Numbered from the stretch's first letter, positions 1 through 7,966 are shown. The stretch: 64,000 bases of DNA from Nonomuraea guangzhouensis (GCF_019396345.1 NZ_JAHKRM010000041.1:1-64000); one strand, 5' to 3'. Notes: generated by a model from the letters alone, not told the origin. Program-made: numbers and translations.

Positions 1-1390
1 CGCCGTCGGCCAGGTGCACGCTGGTGAGGGTCATCTTGCCCTCGGTGACCGTGCCGGTCTTGTCCAGCACGATCGTGTCGATCCGGCGGGTGGATTCGAG
101 CACCTCTGGCCCCTTGATCAGGATGCCCAGCTGGGCGCCCCTGCCGGTGCCGACCAGCAGCGCCGTCGGCGTGGCCAGGCCCAGCGCGCAGGGGCAGGCG
201 ATGATCAGCACCGCCACCGCCGCCGTGAACGCCGCCCCGGCCCCGCCGCCGGTGCCGAGCCAGAACCCGAGGGTGCCGATGGCCAGGGCGATCACGATCG
301 GTACGAAGATGCCGGAGATCCGATCGGCCAGCCGCTGGACCTGCGCCTTGCCCGTCTGCGCGTCCTCCACCAGCTTGGCCATCTGGGCCAGTTGGGTGTC
401 GGCGCCGACTCTGGTCGCGCGGATGATCAGGCGGCCGCCGGCGTTGACGGTGGCACCGGTGACGGCGTCGCCGATCCCGACCTCGACCGGCACGGATTCG
501 CCGGTCAGCATGGAGGCGTCGACCGCTGAGGTGCCCTCTTCGATCACCCCGTCGGTGGCGATCTTCTCGCCAGGTCGCACCACGAACCGATCCCCGACCT
601 GGAGCTGGTCGCTGGGGATGCGGGTCTCCACGCCGTCGCGCAGCACCGCGACGTCCTTGGCGCCCAGTTCCAGCAGGGCCCGCAACGCGGCGCCGGCGCG
701 GCGCTTGGAACGCGCCTCGAAGTAGCGCCCGGCCAGGATGAACGCGGTCACCCCTGCCGCGGCTTCGAGGTAGATGTTGCCGGAGCCGTCGGTGCGCTCG
801 ATGGTGAAGGCGAACGGGTGCGTCATCCCGGGCGTGCCCGCCGTACCGAAGAACAGCGCCCAAAGCGACCAGCCGAGCGCGGCCAGCGTGCCGATCGAGA
901 TCAGCGTGTCCATCGTGGCGGCACCGTGCCGCAGGTTGGTCCAGGCGGCCTTGTGGAACGGCCAGCCCGCGTAGACCACCACCGGCGCGGCCAGCGTCAG
1001 CGACAACCACTGCCAGCTGGTGAACTGCAACGGCGGGATCATCGCCATCGCGATCACCGGCACGGACAGCACCACCGAGGTGATGAGCCGGCTGCGCAGC
1101 GGACGCAGTTCGTCCTCCGCCTCTTCCTCGGCCGTCACCGTCTCGCTCTTGGGCGGCGCGGGCAGGGCGGCGCTGTAGCCGGCCTTCTCGACTTCGCTGA
1201 TCAGCGTCTGCGGGTCGATGTCCTCGGAAAAGGTGACCTTCGCCTTCTCCGTCGCGTAGTTGACCGTGGCTGTGACGCCGTCCAGCTTGTTCAGCTTGCG
1301 CTCGATCCGATTGGCGCACGACGCGCAGGTCATGCCGCCGATCGAGAGTTCGACCGCGTTGGGCGGACGGTCATCAGTGATGGAAGACAT
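1..1390 (-). CDS. copA: Copper-exporting P1B-type ATPase, first 463 residues
   Basis: Membrane pump that exports Cu(I) at the cost of ATP. The gene starts with ATG at 1390 behind AAAGGAGA and runs off the left edge, so most of the P and N domains and the C-terminus are missing. Visible are an N-terminal heavy-metal domain with GMTCASC (Cys22, Cys25), membrane helices, the actuator TGES loop at 296-299, the ion-binding CPC motif at 399-401 that marks Cu(I)/Ag(I) pumps, and the DKTGT phosphorylation site at Asp443. It is the last gene of the csoR-copZ-secreted protein-copA operon and begins 23 bp after the preceding stop. About 290 further residues are expected from the family size. The copper assignment rests on CPC and on csoR and copZ next to it. 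Confidence 0.96.
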   Translation of the reverse strand, partial: MSSITDDRPPNAVELSIGGMTCASCANRIERKLNKLDGVTATVNYATEKAKVTFSEDIDPQTLISEVEKAGYSAALPAPPKSETVTAEEEAEDELRPLRSRLITSVVLSVPVIAMAMIPPLQFTSWQWLSLTLAAPVVVYAGWPFHKAAWTNLRHGAATMDTLISIGTLAALGWSLWALFFGTAGTPGMTHPFAFTIERTDGSGNIYLEAAAGVTAFILAGRYFEARSKRRAGAALRALLELGAKDVAVLRDGVETRIPSDQLQVGDRFVVRPGEKIATDGVIEEGTSAVDASMLTGESVPVEVGIGDAVTGATVNAGGRLIIRATRVGADTQLAQMAKLVEDAQTGKAQVQRLADRISGIFVPIVIALAIGTLGFWLGTGGGAGAAFTAAVAVLIIACPCALGLATPTALLVGTGRGAQLGILIKGPEVLESTRRIDTIVLDKTGTVTEGKMTLTSVHLADG

Positions 1391-1413
1391 CACCGTTCTC
1401 CTTTCTCTCTCGA

Positions 1414-2310
1414 TCAGTGGCCGTGCGTGTCTTCGGTGGCCGGGGTGCCCGCCGTCGCGGGTGCCGCCTTGGCGGTGAAGTCGGCGGTACGGACCTTGTC
1501 CTGGTGCTGGAAGTCCAGGAACAGCCGGTAGTCACCACCGGAGGGCACCTCGGCGTAGAAGGTGATCTCCGGACCTGCCTTCTCGCTGGCCTCGGGGTGT
1601 ACGTGCAGGTAGGCCAGGTCCTTGGCGCGCAGTGCGACCAGATGGCCGTACGCGCCCAGGTAGGGCTGCAGGTCGGTGACCGGCTTGCCGTCCTTGCTGA
1701 CCGACAGCGTCACCTTGCTGGCCTTGCCCGGAACCAGGTCCCCGTCAAGGGTGACCGTATAGCCGTCGACCGTCGCCGTACGGCCGACCGGAGGCAACGC
1801 CTTCGGCTGGTAGGCGCCCGCGACCGACAGATCCGTCCCAAGAGTCAGCCCACTGCCGCCGGAGGGGACGAAATCGGCAAAGGCGCGATAGGCGCCCGCC
1901 TCGGGCAGCGTCAGCTTGACCGACCAGACACCGCCCCCTGCCTCGACCGGGTGCAGGTGCTGGAAACTCGTCAGATCCCGGGACGCGACGATGAAGTGCA
2001 GTTTCTTGTCGTGCTCCACCTGGTAATCGGTCACCGGCTTGCCGTCGGGACCTGTCACGGTGAATTGGAAGTCGGTGGGCTCGCCCGGCTTGATCGCCGT
2101 GCTGAGCGGGTTGAGGGTGTAGCCGTTTTCGGACACTTGGAGCCCCCCAGGGGTATCACTCTTCGCCTGCTCGGCAGGCATCGCCATTGCGGCGTGATCC
2201 TCGGCCGGTGGGGCGCCGATCGGGCCCACCACCTTGCCCGCGCCCAGGGCGCCGCCGAAGACGACGGCGAGCCCGAGGACGTAGGAGCCGAGCTTGGTGG
2301 CGGTGTTCAT
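1414..2310 (-). CDS. Secreted or membrane-anchored copper-operon protein with two HxHP repeats
   Basis: 298-residue protein of unknown function found in copper operons. An N-terminal hydrophobic segment (about residues 8-32) suggests a signal peptide or anchor, followed by a His/Met-containing linker. The rest looks like an internal duplication: GKPVTD at 90-95 with HLHP at 118-121, then GKPVTD at 208-213 with HVHP at 236-239, each followed by a (G)xYRxFxDF strand. Each half would be a beta-sandwich of about 90-100 residues. The C-terminus is DTHGH. The start overlaps the copZ stop by ATGA, so translation is coupled. Inference: an extracytoplasmic Cu binder or chaperone acting with CopA. The family name is not certain. 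Confidence 0.9.
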   Translation of the reverse strand: MNTATKLGSYVLGLAVVFGGALGAGKVVGPIGAPPAEDHAAMAMPAEQAKSDTPGGLQVSENGYTLNPLSTAIKPGEPTDFQFTVTGPDGKPVTDYQVEHDKKLHFIVASRDLTSFQHLHPVEAGGGVWSVKLTLPEAGAYRAFADFVPSGGSGLTLGTDLSVAGAYQPKALPPVGRTATVDGYTVTLDGDLVPGKASKVTLSVSKDGKPVTDLQPYLGAYGHLVALRAKDLAYLHVHPEASEKAGPEITFYAEVPSGGDYRLFLDFQHQDKVRTADFTAKAAPATAGTPATEDTHGH

Positions 2311-2519
2311 GACCCGCTCACCACCTCGTAGCCGGCCTCCTCGACAGCGGCTGCGATCTTCGCCGCGTCGACCAGGCCGTCACTGTCAACGGTCAGCAGG
2401 CCGCTGGCCAGGTCCACCTCGACGTTCGTCACGCCGGGCACCTCGCCAACCTCTTCCTTGACCGAGCTGACGCAGTGTCCGCAGGTCATGCCCTTAACGG
2501 TGTAGGTCGCGGTGCTCAT
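2307..2519 (-). CDS. copZ: CopZ-like copper chaperone
   Basis: 70-residue single heavy-metal-associated domain carrying GMTCGHC (Cys13 and Cys16), the Cu(I)-binding loop of Atx1/CopZ proteins that deliver copper to CopA and to CsoR. I chose ATG at 2519 because GAAGGAGA lies 7-8 bases upstream and the protein then begins directly on the first beta strand; a reading from 2570 would add 17 unsupported residues. The stop overlaps the start of the next gene by 4 bp. It sits 22 bp after csoR in the same operon. The length is typical for the family. Confidence 0.95.
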   Translation of the reverse strand: MSTATYTVKGMTCGHCVSSVKEEVGEVPGVTNVEVDLASGLLTVDSDGLVDAAKIAAAVEEAGYEVVSGS

Positions 2520-2541
2520 ATCAATGTCTCCTTCAACGCGG

Positions 2542-2823
2542 TCAAGAACGGACGAGTCTGGCGATGGCATCGGAAGCTTCCTTGACCTTGGCGTCTGCCT
2601 CGGGGCCGCCCTTCAAGGTGGCCTCGGCGACACAGTGGGCCAGGTGCTCTTCGAGCAGCGACAGGGAGAAGGACTTCAGCGCGCTGGTCGCCGCCGACAC
2701 CTGGGTCAGGATGTCGATGCAGTACTTGTCCTCTTCGACCATTCGCTGCAGGCCGCGGATCTGCCCTTCGACACGCCGCAGCCGCGTCGCGTGGTCCTGC
2801 TTGCTGTTGCTGTATCCGGCCAT
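2542..2823 (-). CDS. csoR: Copper-sensing repressor CsoR
   Basis: 93-residue all-helical metalloregulator that blocks the copper operon until Cu(I) binds. The three ligand residues of the family are present in order: Cys35, His60 and Cys64 (KYCIDI and EEHLAHC contexts). The N-terminal RLRRVEGQIRGLQRMV helix is the family signature. ATG at 2823 is preceded by GGGAGG; longer readings back to 2910 would cross the promoter and operator. It is the first gene of the operon. A pseudo-palindromic operator overlaps its promoter at about 2860-2879, so autoregulation is expected. Confidence 0.96.
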   Translation of the reverse strand: MAGYSNSKQDHATRLRRVEGQIRGLQRMVEEDKYCIDILTQVSAATSALKSFSLSLLEEHLAHCVAEATLKGGPEADAKVKEASDAIARLVRS

Positions 2824-2859
2824 GTCCAGCCTCCCGTCGGGTTCGTCGCCGGGAATAAC

Positions 2860-2879
2860 ACTATACCCCCCTACCGTAT
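2860..2879 (-). promoter_or_regulatory. csoR promoter -10 and candidate CsoR operator
   Basis: On the minus strand a TATAGT -10 element (2860-2865) overlaps a GC-centred pseudo-palindrome, ATAC-N9-GTAT at 2863-2879, with a C-run typical of CsoR sites. It lies 37 bp upstream of the csoR start. The -35 region is poor. Assignment as a CsoR site is by position and general form only. Confidence 0.6.
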
Positions 2880-2916
2880 TCCGCAGAACCTCGGGAGGTT
2901 GAACTGCCACACGTGA

Positions 2917-3078
2917 TCCGCGAACCAGGCGTGCTCGAAGGGACCGAAGCTCGCCGCGTTCCTCGCCGCCGTACCCGTCGTCAACGACGCGATCACCGCG
3001 GCTGCTCGGGGCGATCGGAGTGCTGCCGGCCAGTGCTTTGTCGAGGTTGTCTCCACGATGATCCGCACCGATGGTTGA
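2917..3078 (+). pseudogene. Start-less coding-like fragment, unidentified
   Basis: Between csoR and the next gene one plus-strand frame runs 53 codons from just after a TGA at 2914 to a TGA at 3076. It has strongly G/C third positions and alternating hydrophobic and charged composition (for example LAAFLAAVPVVNDAITAAAR), as real genes here do. It has no plausible start or ribosome site. I read it as the tail of a lost gene; I cannot name the family. The remaining bases of the csoR-3186 interval hold only the csoR promoter and no other gene that I can see. Confidence 0.35.
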
Positions 3079-3185
3079 TGACGCGAGTGATTGGCAGCGA
3101 ACCTCACTAAGGGCAAGATGCCACTAGAGGAGTTCTGTCATAAAGGGCAGGCAGATCCTACGATCATGGCGGGACGGGACAGGGG

Positions 3186-3497
3186 ATGGTTCCGTTTGTC
3201 CTGCTCGCGCTGGCCGATGCACCAAGGCACGGCTATGTGCTGGCCGGCCACCTGGCCCATCGGGTGCTGCGCCAACTGGCCGTGGACGGCCTGGTGACAG
3301 CGGAATGGATGCTGGGCGAGGAGCACCTGCATGAACGCGCGGCGGATCTGCGGAGGCAGGCCGAGCGTATCGAGCTGTTCATCGACCGCTATCGCGAACT
3401 GTTTGCCGCACAGGAGACCGTCAATGCCGCCGCGGCACCCCGCGCGACGACACCCAAGACATGCGGCCAATGCCCGAGACCGGACAAGGAGACGAAG
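3186..3497 (+). pseudogene. PadR-like regulator remnant with internal deletion
   Basis: The frame opens with a typical PadR winged-helix start (LLALADAPRHGYVLAGHL) but jumps from the first helices straight to the recognition end (VLRQLAVDGLVTAEW). The segment that normally carries the GTVYPTL helix is absent. A C-terminal amphipathic helix (RRQAERIELFIDRYRELF) of the PadR type follows. No stop codon occurs before the downstream binding-protein gene, so the frame runs straight into it. Read as an internally deleted and probably non-functional regulator; a shortened functional protein cannot be excluded. Confidence 0.5.
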
Positions 3498-4469
3498 ATG
3501 AACCCGCAAAATGAGGCGCCCACGCAGGATCACGCACCCCAGTTGTCCCGCCGGGAAGCGGTGACGGCAGGCGGTCTGCTCGCTTTGGGGATGGCCGGCG
3601 CGGCAGGGGGACCAGCGAGTGCGTCGGCGAGCAGCACGACAAGCGGTACAGCCGCGGCCAGATCCACCGTCCGCCTGGCCAGCGTCACGACCGTCCAGGA
3701 CGGGGGTCTGCTGCCGCGCCTGCTCGCCCCCTTCGAGGCGCGAACCGGCCGGCGCGTACAGGTCCACATCGGAGAAGACGTGTACGCCAAGGCCCGCGCC
3801 GGAGAAGCCGACCTGGTCTTCTCCCACCTGGGGCACAAGGACACCCAAGCCTTCATCACCGAAGGGCTTGGCCAATGGCCACGTACGGTGTTGTTCAACG
3901 CCTCCGCGCTGATCATGCACGCGAGCGACCCGGCCGGCGTGGCGGAGGTCGCCGATCCGGTGGCGGCGTTTCGCCGCATCGCCGATGCGCGTGCGCCCTT
4001 CATCGGCAGCGCCATGCCCGGGCTGGCCTACATCGCCGACATCTTGTGGAACGCCGCCGGCCGCCCGGACAAGACCGGCTGGTACGACGGCACCGGGCTC
4101 GGCCCGGAAGCGGCCATGCGGGCCGCCGCCCAGCAGCGCGGCTACAGCCTGTGGGGACTCACCCCGTTCCTCGTCTGGCAGAAGAGCAACCCGCTCCCCT
4201 TACGCCCTGCGTTGTACGGCGATGAGATGTTCCACCGCGTCATGGTGTCAATCGTGGTCAATCCGGCCAGGTTCCCCCGCGCGAACGTGGCGGGCGCGCT
4301 GGCCCTGCAGGAGTACCTGCTCCTGCCCGCCACCCAAGCACTGATCCAAAATCACCGCTACCCCGGCCTCGACCAGCCCGTCTTCTGGCCGGCGGGCCGC
4401 GACAACGCCGCCGAACTGCTGCCCGCCCCAGCCGGAACCCGCGCCGTTCCTGGCACTGGCGGAGGGTGA
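3498..4469 (+). CDS. Tat-exported TupA-like (tungstate/oxyanion-type) substrate-binding protein
   Basis: 323 residues. A twin-arginine signal (LSRREAVTAGG, then a hydrophobic stretch ending near ASASA) precedes a periplasmic-binding-protein fold of the TupA type: LASVTTVQDGGLLPRLLAPFE near the start, then ADLVFSH, an APFIGS segment, GWYDGTG and IVVNPARFP. These match the order of conserved blocks in tungstate-binding proteins, although the canonical TTST and SGTH elements are altered to TTVQ and SAMP, so ligand choice is uncertain. ATG at 3498 is chosen because AAGGAG lies 7 bp upstream. The same frame is open upstream into a PadR remnant. No permease or ATPase partner is nearby. Confidence 0.8.
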   Translation: MNPQNEAPTQDHAPQLSRREAVTAGGLLALGMAGAAGGPASASASSTTSGTAAARSTVRLASVTTVQDGGLLPRLLAPFEARTGRRVQVHIGEDVYAKARAGEADLVFSHLGHKDTQAFITEGLGQWPRTVLFNASALIMHASDPAGVAEVADPVAAFRRIADARAPFIGSAMPGLAYIADILWNAAGRPDKTGWYDGTGLGPEAAMRAAAQQRGYSLWGLTPFLVWQKSNPLPLRPALYGDEMFHRVMVSIVVNPARFPRANVAGALALQEYLLLPATQALIQNHRYPGLDQPVFWPAGRDNAAELLPAPAGTRAVPGTGGG

Positions 4470-4524
4470 TGACACCTGAGGGGCACATTCGCGGGCCAGC
4501 AACGGTGTCCCGGCGAAGGGCGGG

Positions 4525-4626
4525 TTACTTCGGTTGCCAGCGGCCGATCTTCTTGGAGACGAGGATGGCGCCGATTCGTTCGTAGAAGCGTTGCGCGGCC
4601 ACGTTGGCCTCGGCGACCTCCCAAGG
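4525..4626 (-). pseudogene. C-terminal fragment of a GNAT acetyltransferase
   Basis: The minus strand encodes EVAEANVAAQRFYERIGA and then a short basic tail before TAA. This is the typical last helix and strand of a GNAT N-acetyltransferase (AxxFYExxGF element). No upstream portion is present: the reading breaks where the stop of the next minus-strand gene begins at 4627-4629. Only about 33 codons remain, so it is a relic. Confidence 0.5.
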
Positions 4627-5142
4627 TCAGCCGTGTTCTGCGTGCCGGCCGTGGTCGGTGACCTGGGCGTCGAACCACGCGTGCAACGCTGTGACCAGGG
4701 ACGCGTCGGAGGTGGCGTAGGTTATCCGGGCGCCTGCGGGCAGTTCGGCATAGCGGATGTCGATGCGGCTGTGGCCTTGTTCGAGGTCGCGCAGGCCCGG
4801 CATCTCACCGCCGTGGATGGAGGCGGGGTCGCCGTAGTCGCCCTCGCTGAAGCCTGCGGTCTCGGCGGTCAGGTGCTGGCGGATCAGTTTGACCTGCTCG
4901 GCGTCGGCGGGGTCGTCGGAGGTGACCGTCTGCACGCCGCCGGTGGCGGACTTGGCGAAGCGGTGCGTGGTGCGCTCCAGGTCGAACGGCATCACCTGCC
5001 GGCTCCTGGCCGCGATCTCGGCCTGCCGGGCGGCTGTCGCCTGCTGTTCGTTGCGGCTGATGACCACGTACGCCGTCCCGGCGACGACGATGAGCGCGAG
5101 CGCTGCGATGAGCGCCTGGGTGCGTCGATTCTTAAGTTTCAT
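4627..5142 (-). CDS. Membrane-anchored conserved actinobacterial protein of unknown function
   Basis: 171 residues: a basic N-terminus, one hydrophobic helix (about residues 9-28), then a soluble domain with MPFDLERTTHRF, DDPADAEQVKLIRQHL, GDYGDPASIHGG and AWFDAQVTDHGRH blocks. Relatives are often labelled aspartate carbamoyltransferase in databases, but none of the sequence features of that enzyme (STRT or HPLQ motifs, a length of about 310) is present, so I do not use that name. Several His/Asp residues in the soluble part could bind metal or substrate. The start overlaps the MarR stop by 11 bp, so it is very probably co-translated with and controlled by that regulator. Confidence 0.85.
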   Translation of the reverse strand: MKLKNRRTQALIAALALIVVAGTAYVVISRNEQQATAARQAEIAARSRQVMPFDLERTTHRFAKSATGGVQTVTSDDPADAEQVKLIRQHLTAETAGFSEGDYGDPASIHGGEMPGLRDLEQGHSRIDIRYAELPAGARITYATSDASLVTALHAWFDAQVTDHGRHAEHG

Positions 5143-5560
5143 CTATGGCTTCCGTGAGGATGGTCAGGGCACGTAGCACGTCGGCGCGTTCGCCCTCGGG
5201 GACACGCTCCAAAACGGCGGAGAACCGCTTCGCTCTGGCCTCGGCCAGCCGGGCCGCGGCCGTCACCCCTTGCGGGGTGAGCTGGACCAGCACTCCGCGC
5301 CCATCGCCGGGCGCGGGAGTGCGCTCGGCCCAGCCGCGGTTGATGAGCTGGGTGACCAGCCGGCTGGTGGTGCTCTTCTCCAGACGGAGCCGGTGTGCCA
5401 GATCGCTCTGCCGCAACGCGCCGTCCCTGGCCAGTTCGCCCAGCGCGTGCGCCTCCGACACCGGGACGGGCTGCCCGCAGGGAGTCCGGTCCGGCTGGTG
5501 GAGGCCGAAGGCCCGGACGAAGCGGGCCACAGCATCCTGGAGTTCGCGATCATCCGCCAT
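5132..5560 (-). CDS. MarR-family transcriptional regulator
   Basis: 142-residue winged-helix dimer of the MarR type. The DNA-binding region reads ALRQSDLAHRLRLEKSTTSRLVTQLINRGWAERTP, followed by the wing (DGRGVLVQLTPQG) and flanking dimerisation helices. ATG at 5560 is preferred over TTG at 5575: a TTGTGC/TATGGT promoter would place the transcription start at or next to this ATG, giving a leaderless message, which fits the lack of a Shine-Dalgarno sequence. The gene overlaps the following membrane-protein gene. Three TACAAC/GTTGTA-type half sites lie on its promoter, suggesting autoregulation. Confidence 0.88.
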   Translation of the reverse strand: MADDRELQDAVARFVRAFGLHQPDRTPCGQPVPVSEAHALGELARDGALRQSDLAHRLRLEKSTTSRLVTQLINRGWAERTPAPGDGRGVLVQLTPQGVTAAARLAEARAKRFSAVLERVPEGERADVLRALTILTEAIDET

Positions 5561-5566
5561 AGTTCG

Positions 5567-5599
5567 ACCATACAACTAGATGGTTGTACTGCACAACCA
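5567..5599 (-). promoter_or_regulatory. MarR promoter with nested operator repeats
   Basis: Two overlapping inverted repeats share a half-site: TACAAC-N6-GTTGTA at 5571-5588 and TGGTTGT-N5-ACAACCA at 5581-5599 (perfect 7-bp arms). They overlay a minus-strand promoter with -35 TTGTGC (5591-5596) and -10 TATGGT (5567-5572), spacing 18. The -10 ends 7 bases before the ATG at 5560. This is a typical self-repression layout for MarR proteins. Confidence 0.65.
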
Positions 5600-5730
5600 G
5601 ATGACCGGCCAGCGGGAGGTCTCCATGATTCGGCGAGGTCTGCCAGACCTGGCGCGACGGCGCCCCCGCCACGGCAAAGTCCTGGACCGGAAATACTACG
5701 GACCATAGGCGACGGCACTATTCTGGAGGC

Positions 5731-6090
5731 ATGAGCCGAGCACACCGCATGGTCTTGCGACTAGTGTTGCTCGTAGCTTTGGCGCTCGGCGTCGTGGCGA
5801 TGCACTCCCTGGGCCATCTCAGCGGGCCCGGCATGTCCCCCGACACCCACCATTCCTCCATGCAGGCCACTAGCCTTTCCCACACCGGACAGCCTCCTGT
5901 CGGCGACCACCCCTCCATGGCGGGCTGGGTGTGCTTGGCGATCCTCGGCATGGGTGTGCTCCTGCTCTGCCTGGCGTTGCGCCGTCGCCGCACCTCCAGC
6001 GCTTCATCTCATACCGGCCGCTGGTTGCGGCTCTGGTCACAGGTTCTGCGCGGCCCGCCGCCGACTCGCACGGTCGTGTTGCGGATCTAG
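5731..6090 (+). CDS. Small membrane protein, DUF6153-like
   Basis: 119 residues with two hydrophobic helices (about 8-27 and 66-85) separated by a His/Met/Ser/Thr-rich loop (MHSLGH, HHSSMQ, DHPSM), then a basic cytoplasmic tail ending in TVVLRI. This architecture and the VLR-type C-terminus resemble small DUF6153 proteins found in actinomycete copper loci. ATG at 5731 has TGGAGG just upstream. It sits 60 bp before the multicopper oxidase on the same strand, probably in one transcript. The loop could bind copper outside the membrane; that is inference. Confidence 0.75.
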   Translation: MSRAHRMVLRLVLLVALALGVVAMHSLGHLSGPGMSPDTHHSSMQATSLSHTGQPPVGDHPSMAGWVCLAILGMGVLLLCLALRRRRTSSASSHTGRWLRLWSQVLRGPPPTRTVVLRI

Positions 6091-6150
6091 AGCGTCCCCG
6101 GACCAGCTCTCGATCCCTTCCCTGTACGACCTTCCAAGCGAGGCATCACC

Positions 6151-7671
6151 ATGACCATTGATCGACGCACCCTGCTCAAAACCGGCCTCGGCCTGCTGGG
6201 CGGGGCCGCCCTCACAGCCTGCGGCGGCACGAGCCGTACCTCCTCCCCGTCCTTCGTCACCCCGGCCGGGCCACAGGTGCGCGCCGCCGAGCAGGCCCGC
6301 CGCCCGGGCGCTGCCAGGGATTTCCGCCTGGTCGCCGCCGAGACCCAGGCCGACCTCGGCGGCCTGACCGTACGGACCTGGGCGTACGACGGCCGCATCC
6401 CCGGCACTCCGATCCGGGTGAACGCCGGCGAGACAGTACGCGCCCGCCTGGTCAACCGGCTTCCCGCCGACACCAGCATCCACTGGCACGGCCTGGCGCT
6501 GCGCAACGACGCCGACGGCGTGCCCGGCGTCACCCAGCAGCCGGTCAAGACCGGTGCCGCGTACGTCTACGAGTTCACCGCGCCCGACCCGGGCACGTAC
6601 TGGTTCCACCCGCACTCCGGCACCCAGCTCGACCGTGGCCTGTACGCGCCGATGATCGTCGAGGACCCGCGCGAGCCGCTCGGCTACGACGAGGAGTGGG
6701 TCGTCGTCCTCGACGACTGGCTCGACGGCGTCACGGGAACCCCGGAGGACGTCCTGGCCGAGCTCTCCCGCGGCATGGGCGGTATGAACCACGGCGGCAT
6801 GATGGGCGACAGCGCGTCCCCCAGCCAACCGCCCGGTAAGGGCGGCCACATGCTGATGGGCGCGAGGAGCCCGCTGCTCGGCGGCGACGCGGGCGACGTC
6901 CGCTACCCGCACTTCCTGCTCAACGGCCGCATCCCCACCCAACCGGCGACCTTCACCACCAAACCTGGCACCCGGCTGCGCATCCGCCTGATCAACGCCG
7001 GCGGAGACACCGCCTTCCGCGTCGCCCTGGCCGGACACCGCCTGACCGTCACCCATACCGACGGCTTCCCCATTCAGCACACCGACACGGATGCGCTGCT
7101 CATCGGCATGGGAGAGCGCTATGACGTGCTCGTCACCCTCAAGGACGGCGTCTTCGCCCTGGCCGCGCTGGCCGAAGGCAAGAACGCCACCGCCCGCGCC
7201 CTCATCCGTACCAGCGAACAGTCCCGGGCCCCACGCGCGGACCGGCGCCCTCGCGAGCTCGACGGCACGGTGCTCCGCTATGCCGACCTCCGGGCAGACG
7301 ATTCGGCGAGGCTGCCGTCCAAGCGGCCGGACCGCATCGTCAAGCTGGAGCTCACCGGCGGCATGATGGCCTACGACTGGGCGATCAACGGCCGGAAGTA
7401 CGACCCAAAGATCATCACACCGATTCGTTCCGGGGAACGGGTGCGCCTGTCGTTCGTCAATCGCACCACGATGTGGCACCCCATGCACCTGCACGGCCAC
7501 ACCTTCGCCCTGCCGAGCGGCGCCCGCAAGGACACCGCGATCGTCCTGCCGAACAGCACCCTCGACGTCGACTTCCAGGCCGGCAACCCGGGCATCTGGA
7601 TGATCCATTGCCATAACGTCTACCACGCCGAGTCCGGCATGATGACGCTGCTCGGCTACCAGCAAGCCTGA
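6151..7671 (+). CDS. Multicopper oxidase, exported lipoprotein
   Basis: 506 residues, of the laccase/CueO superfamily, that would oxidise Cu(I) or organic substrates while reducing O2 to water. The N-terminus has DRRTLLKT and a lipobox LTAC with Cys24, so both Tat export and lipid anchoring are possible. All four copper-binding His clusters are present: HWHG at 111-114, HPHSG at 153, HPMHLHGH at 443-450 and HCHNVYH at 486-492, with a Met after the last one as T1 axial ligand. A Met/His-rich insert (MGGMNHGGMMGD) lies near 210-220, as in copper-tolerance oxidases. The location beside the copper operon supports a role in copper detoxification. Confidence 0.95.
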   Translation: MTIDRRTLLKTGLGLLGGAALTACGGTSRTSSPSFVTPAGPQVRAAEQARRPGAARDFRLVAAETQADLGGLTVRTWAYDGRIPGTPIRVNAGETVRARLVNRLPADTSIHWHGLALRNDADGVPGVTQQPVKTGAAYVYEFTAPDPGTYWFHPHSGTQLDRGLYAPMIVEDPREPLGYDEEWVVVLDDWLDGVTGTPEDVLAELSRGMGGMNHGGMMGDSASPSQPPGKGGHMLMGARSPLLGGDAGDVRYPHFLLNGRIPTQPATFTTKPGTRLRIRLINAGGDTAFRVALAGHRLTVTHTDGFPIQHTDTDALLIGMGERYDVLVTLKDGVFALAALAEGKNATARALIRTSEQSRAPRADRRPRELDGTVLRYADLRADDSARLPSKRPDRIVKLELTGGMMAYDWAINGRKYDPKIITPIRSGERVRLSFVNRTTMWHPMHLHGHTFALPSGARKDTAIVLPNSTLDVDFQAGNPGIWMIHCHNVYHAESGMMTLLGYQQA

Positions 7672-7966
7672 CCGAGCTACCGTGCCGTCCCCTGGGCAGG
7701 CTTCAAGCGACAGACCGGCTGAGTCTCTCGTGGGCCCGCCTCAGGGGGCGCCCCCCGGAACGTGGGCCACGTTCGTCAGGCTCGAACGCGGGCAATTGTC
7801 GCCTGCCGGTTCACCTCGCCCGTACCGACCCCCATGGCAGTACCGACCGAGCCTGTACTACAGAGGTGCTCCAGCTGCTGCCTGGACAGCGTGGACCAGC
7901 GCGTCGCCAACTACCGGCGGGCTCTGGTCTACCGCCTGCATGCCCCATAGGAAAGCGAGGGCCGGG
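7672..7966. other. Intergenic region, no gene seen
   Basis: 295 bp between the oxidase stop and the stop of the convergent serine hydrolase. Short open frames occur, but none has a start with a ribosome site, typical codon bias or a recognisable motif. A CACGTTCG/GGCCACGT-type GC-rich stretch near 7750-7775 may fold, but no clear terminator stem is seen. Confidence 0.5.

Noticed and set aside
2871..3116. Minus-strand ORF overlapping the csoR promoter
   Set aside because: It overlaps the csoR promoter region, has no ribosome site, and its product resembles no family.
3186..4469. A genuine PadR-TupA fusion protein
   Set aside because: The downstream ATG has its own strong ribosome site and starts a Tat signal peptide, which would not work in the middle of a protein; the PadR part has lost a core helix.
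4627..5142. Annotation as aspartate carbamoyltransferase
   Set aside because: No carbamoyl-phosphate or aspartate motifs, half the expected length, and an N-terminal membrane helix.
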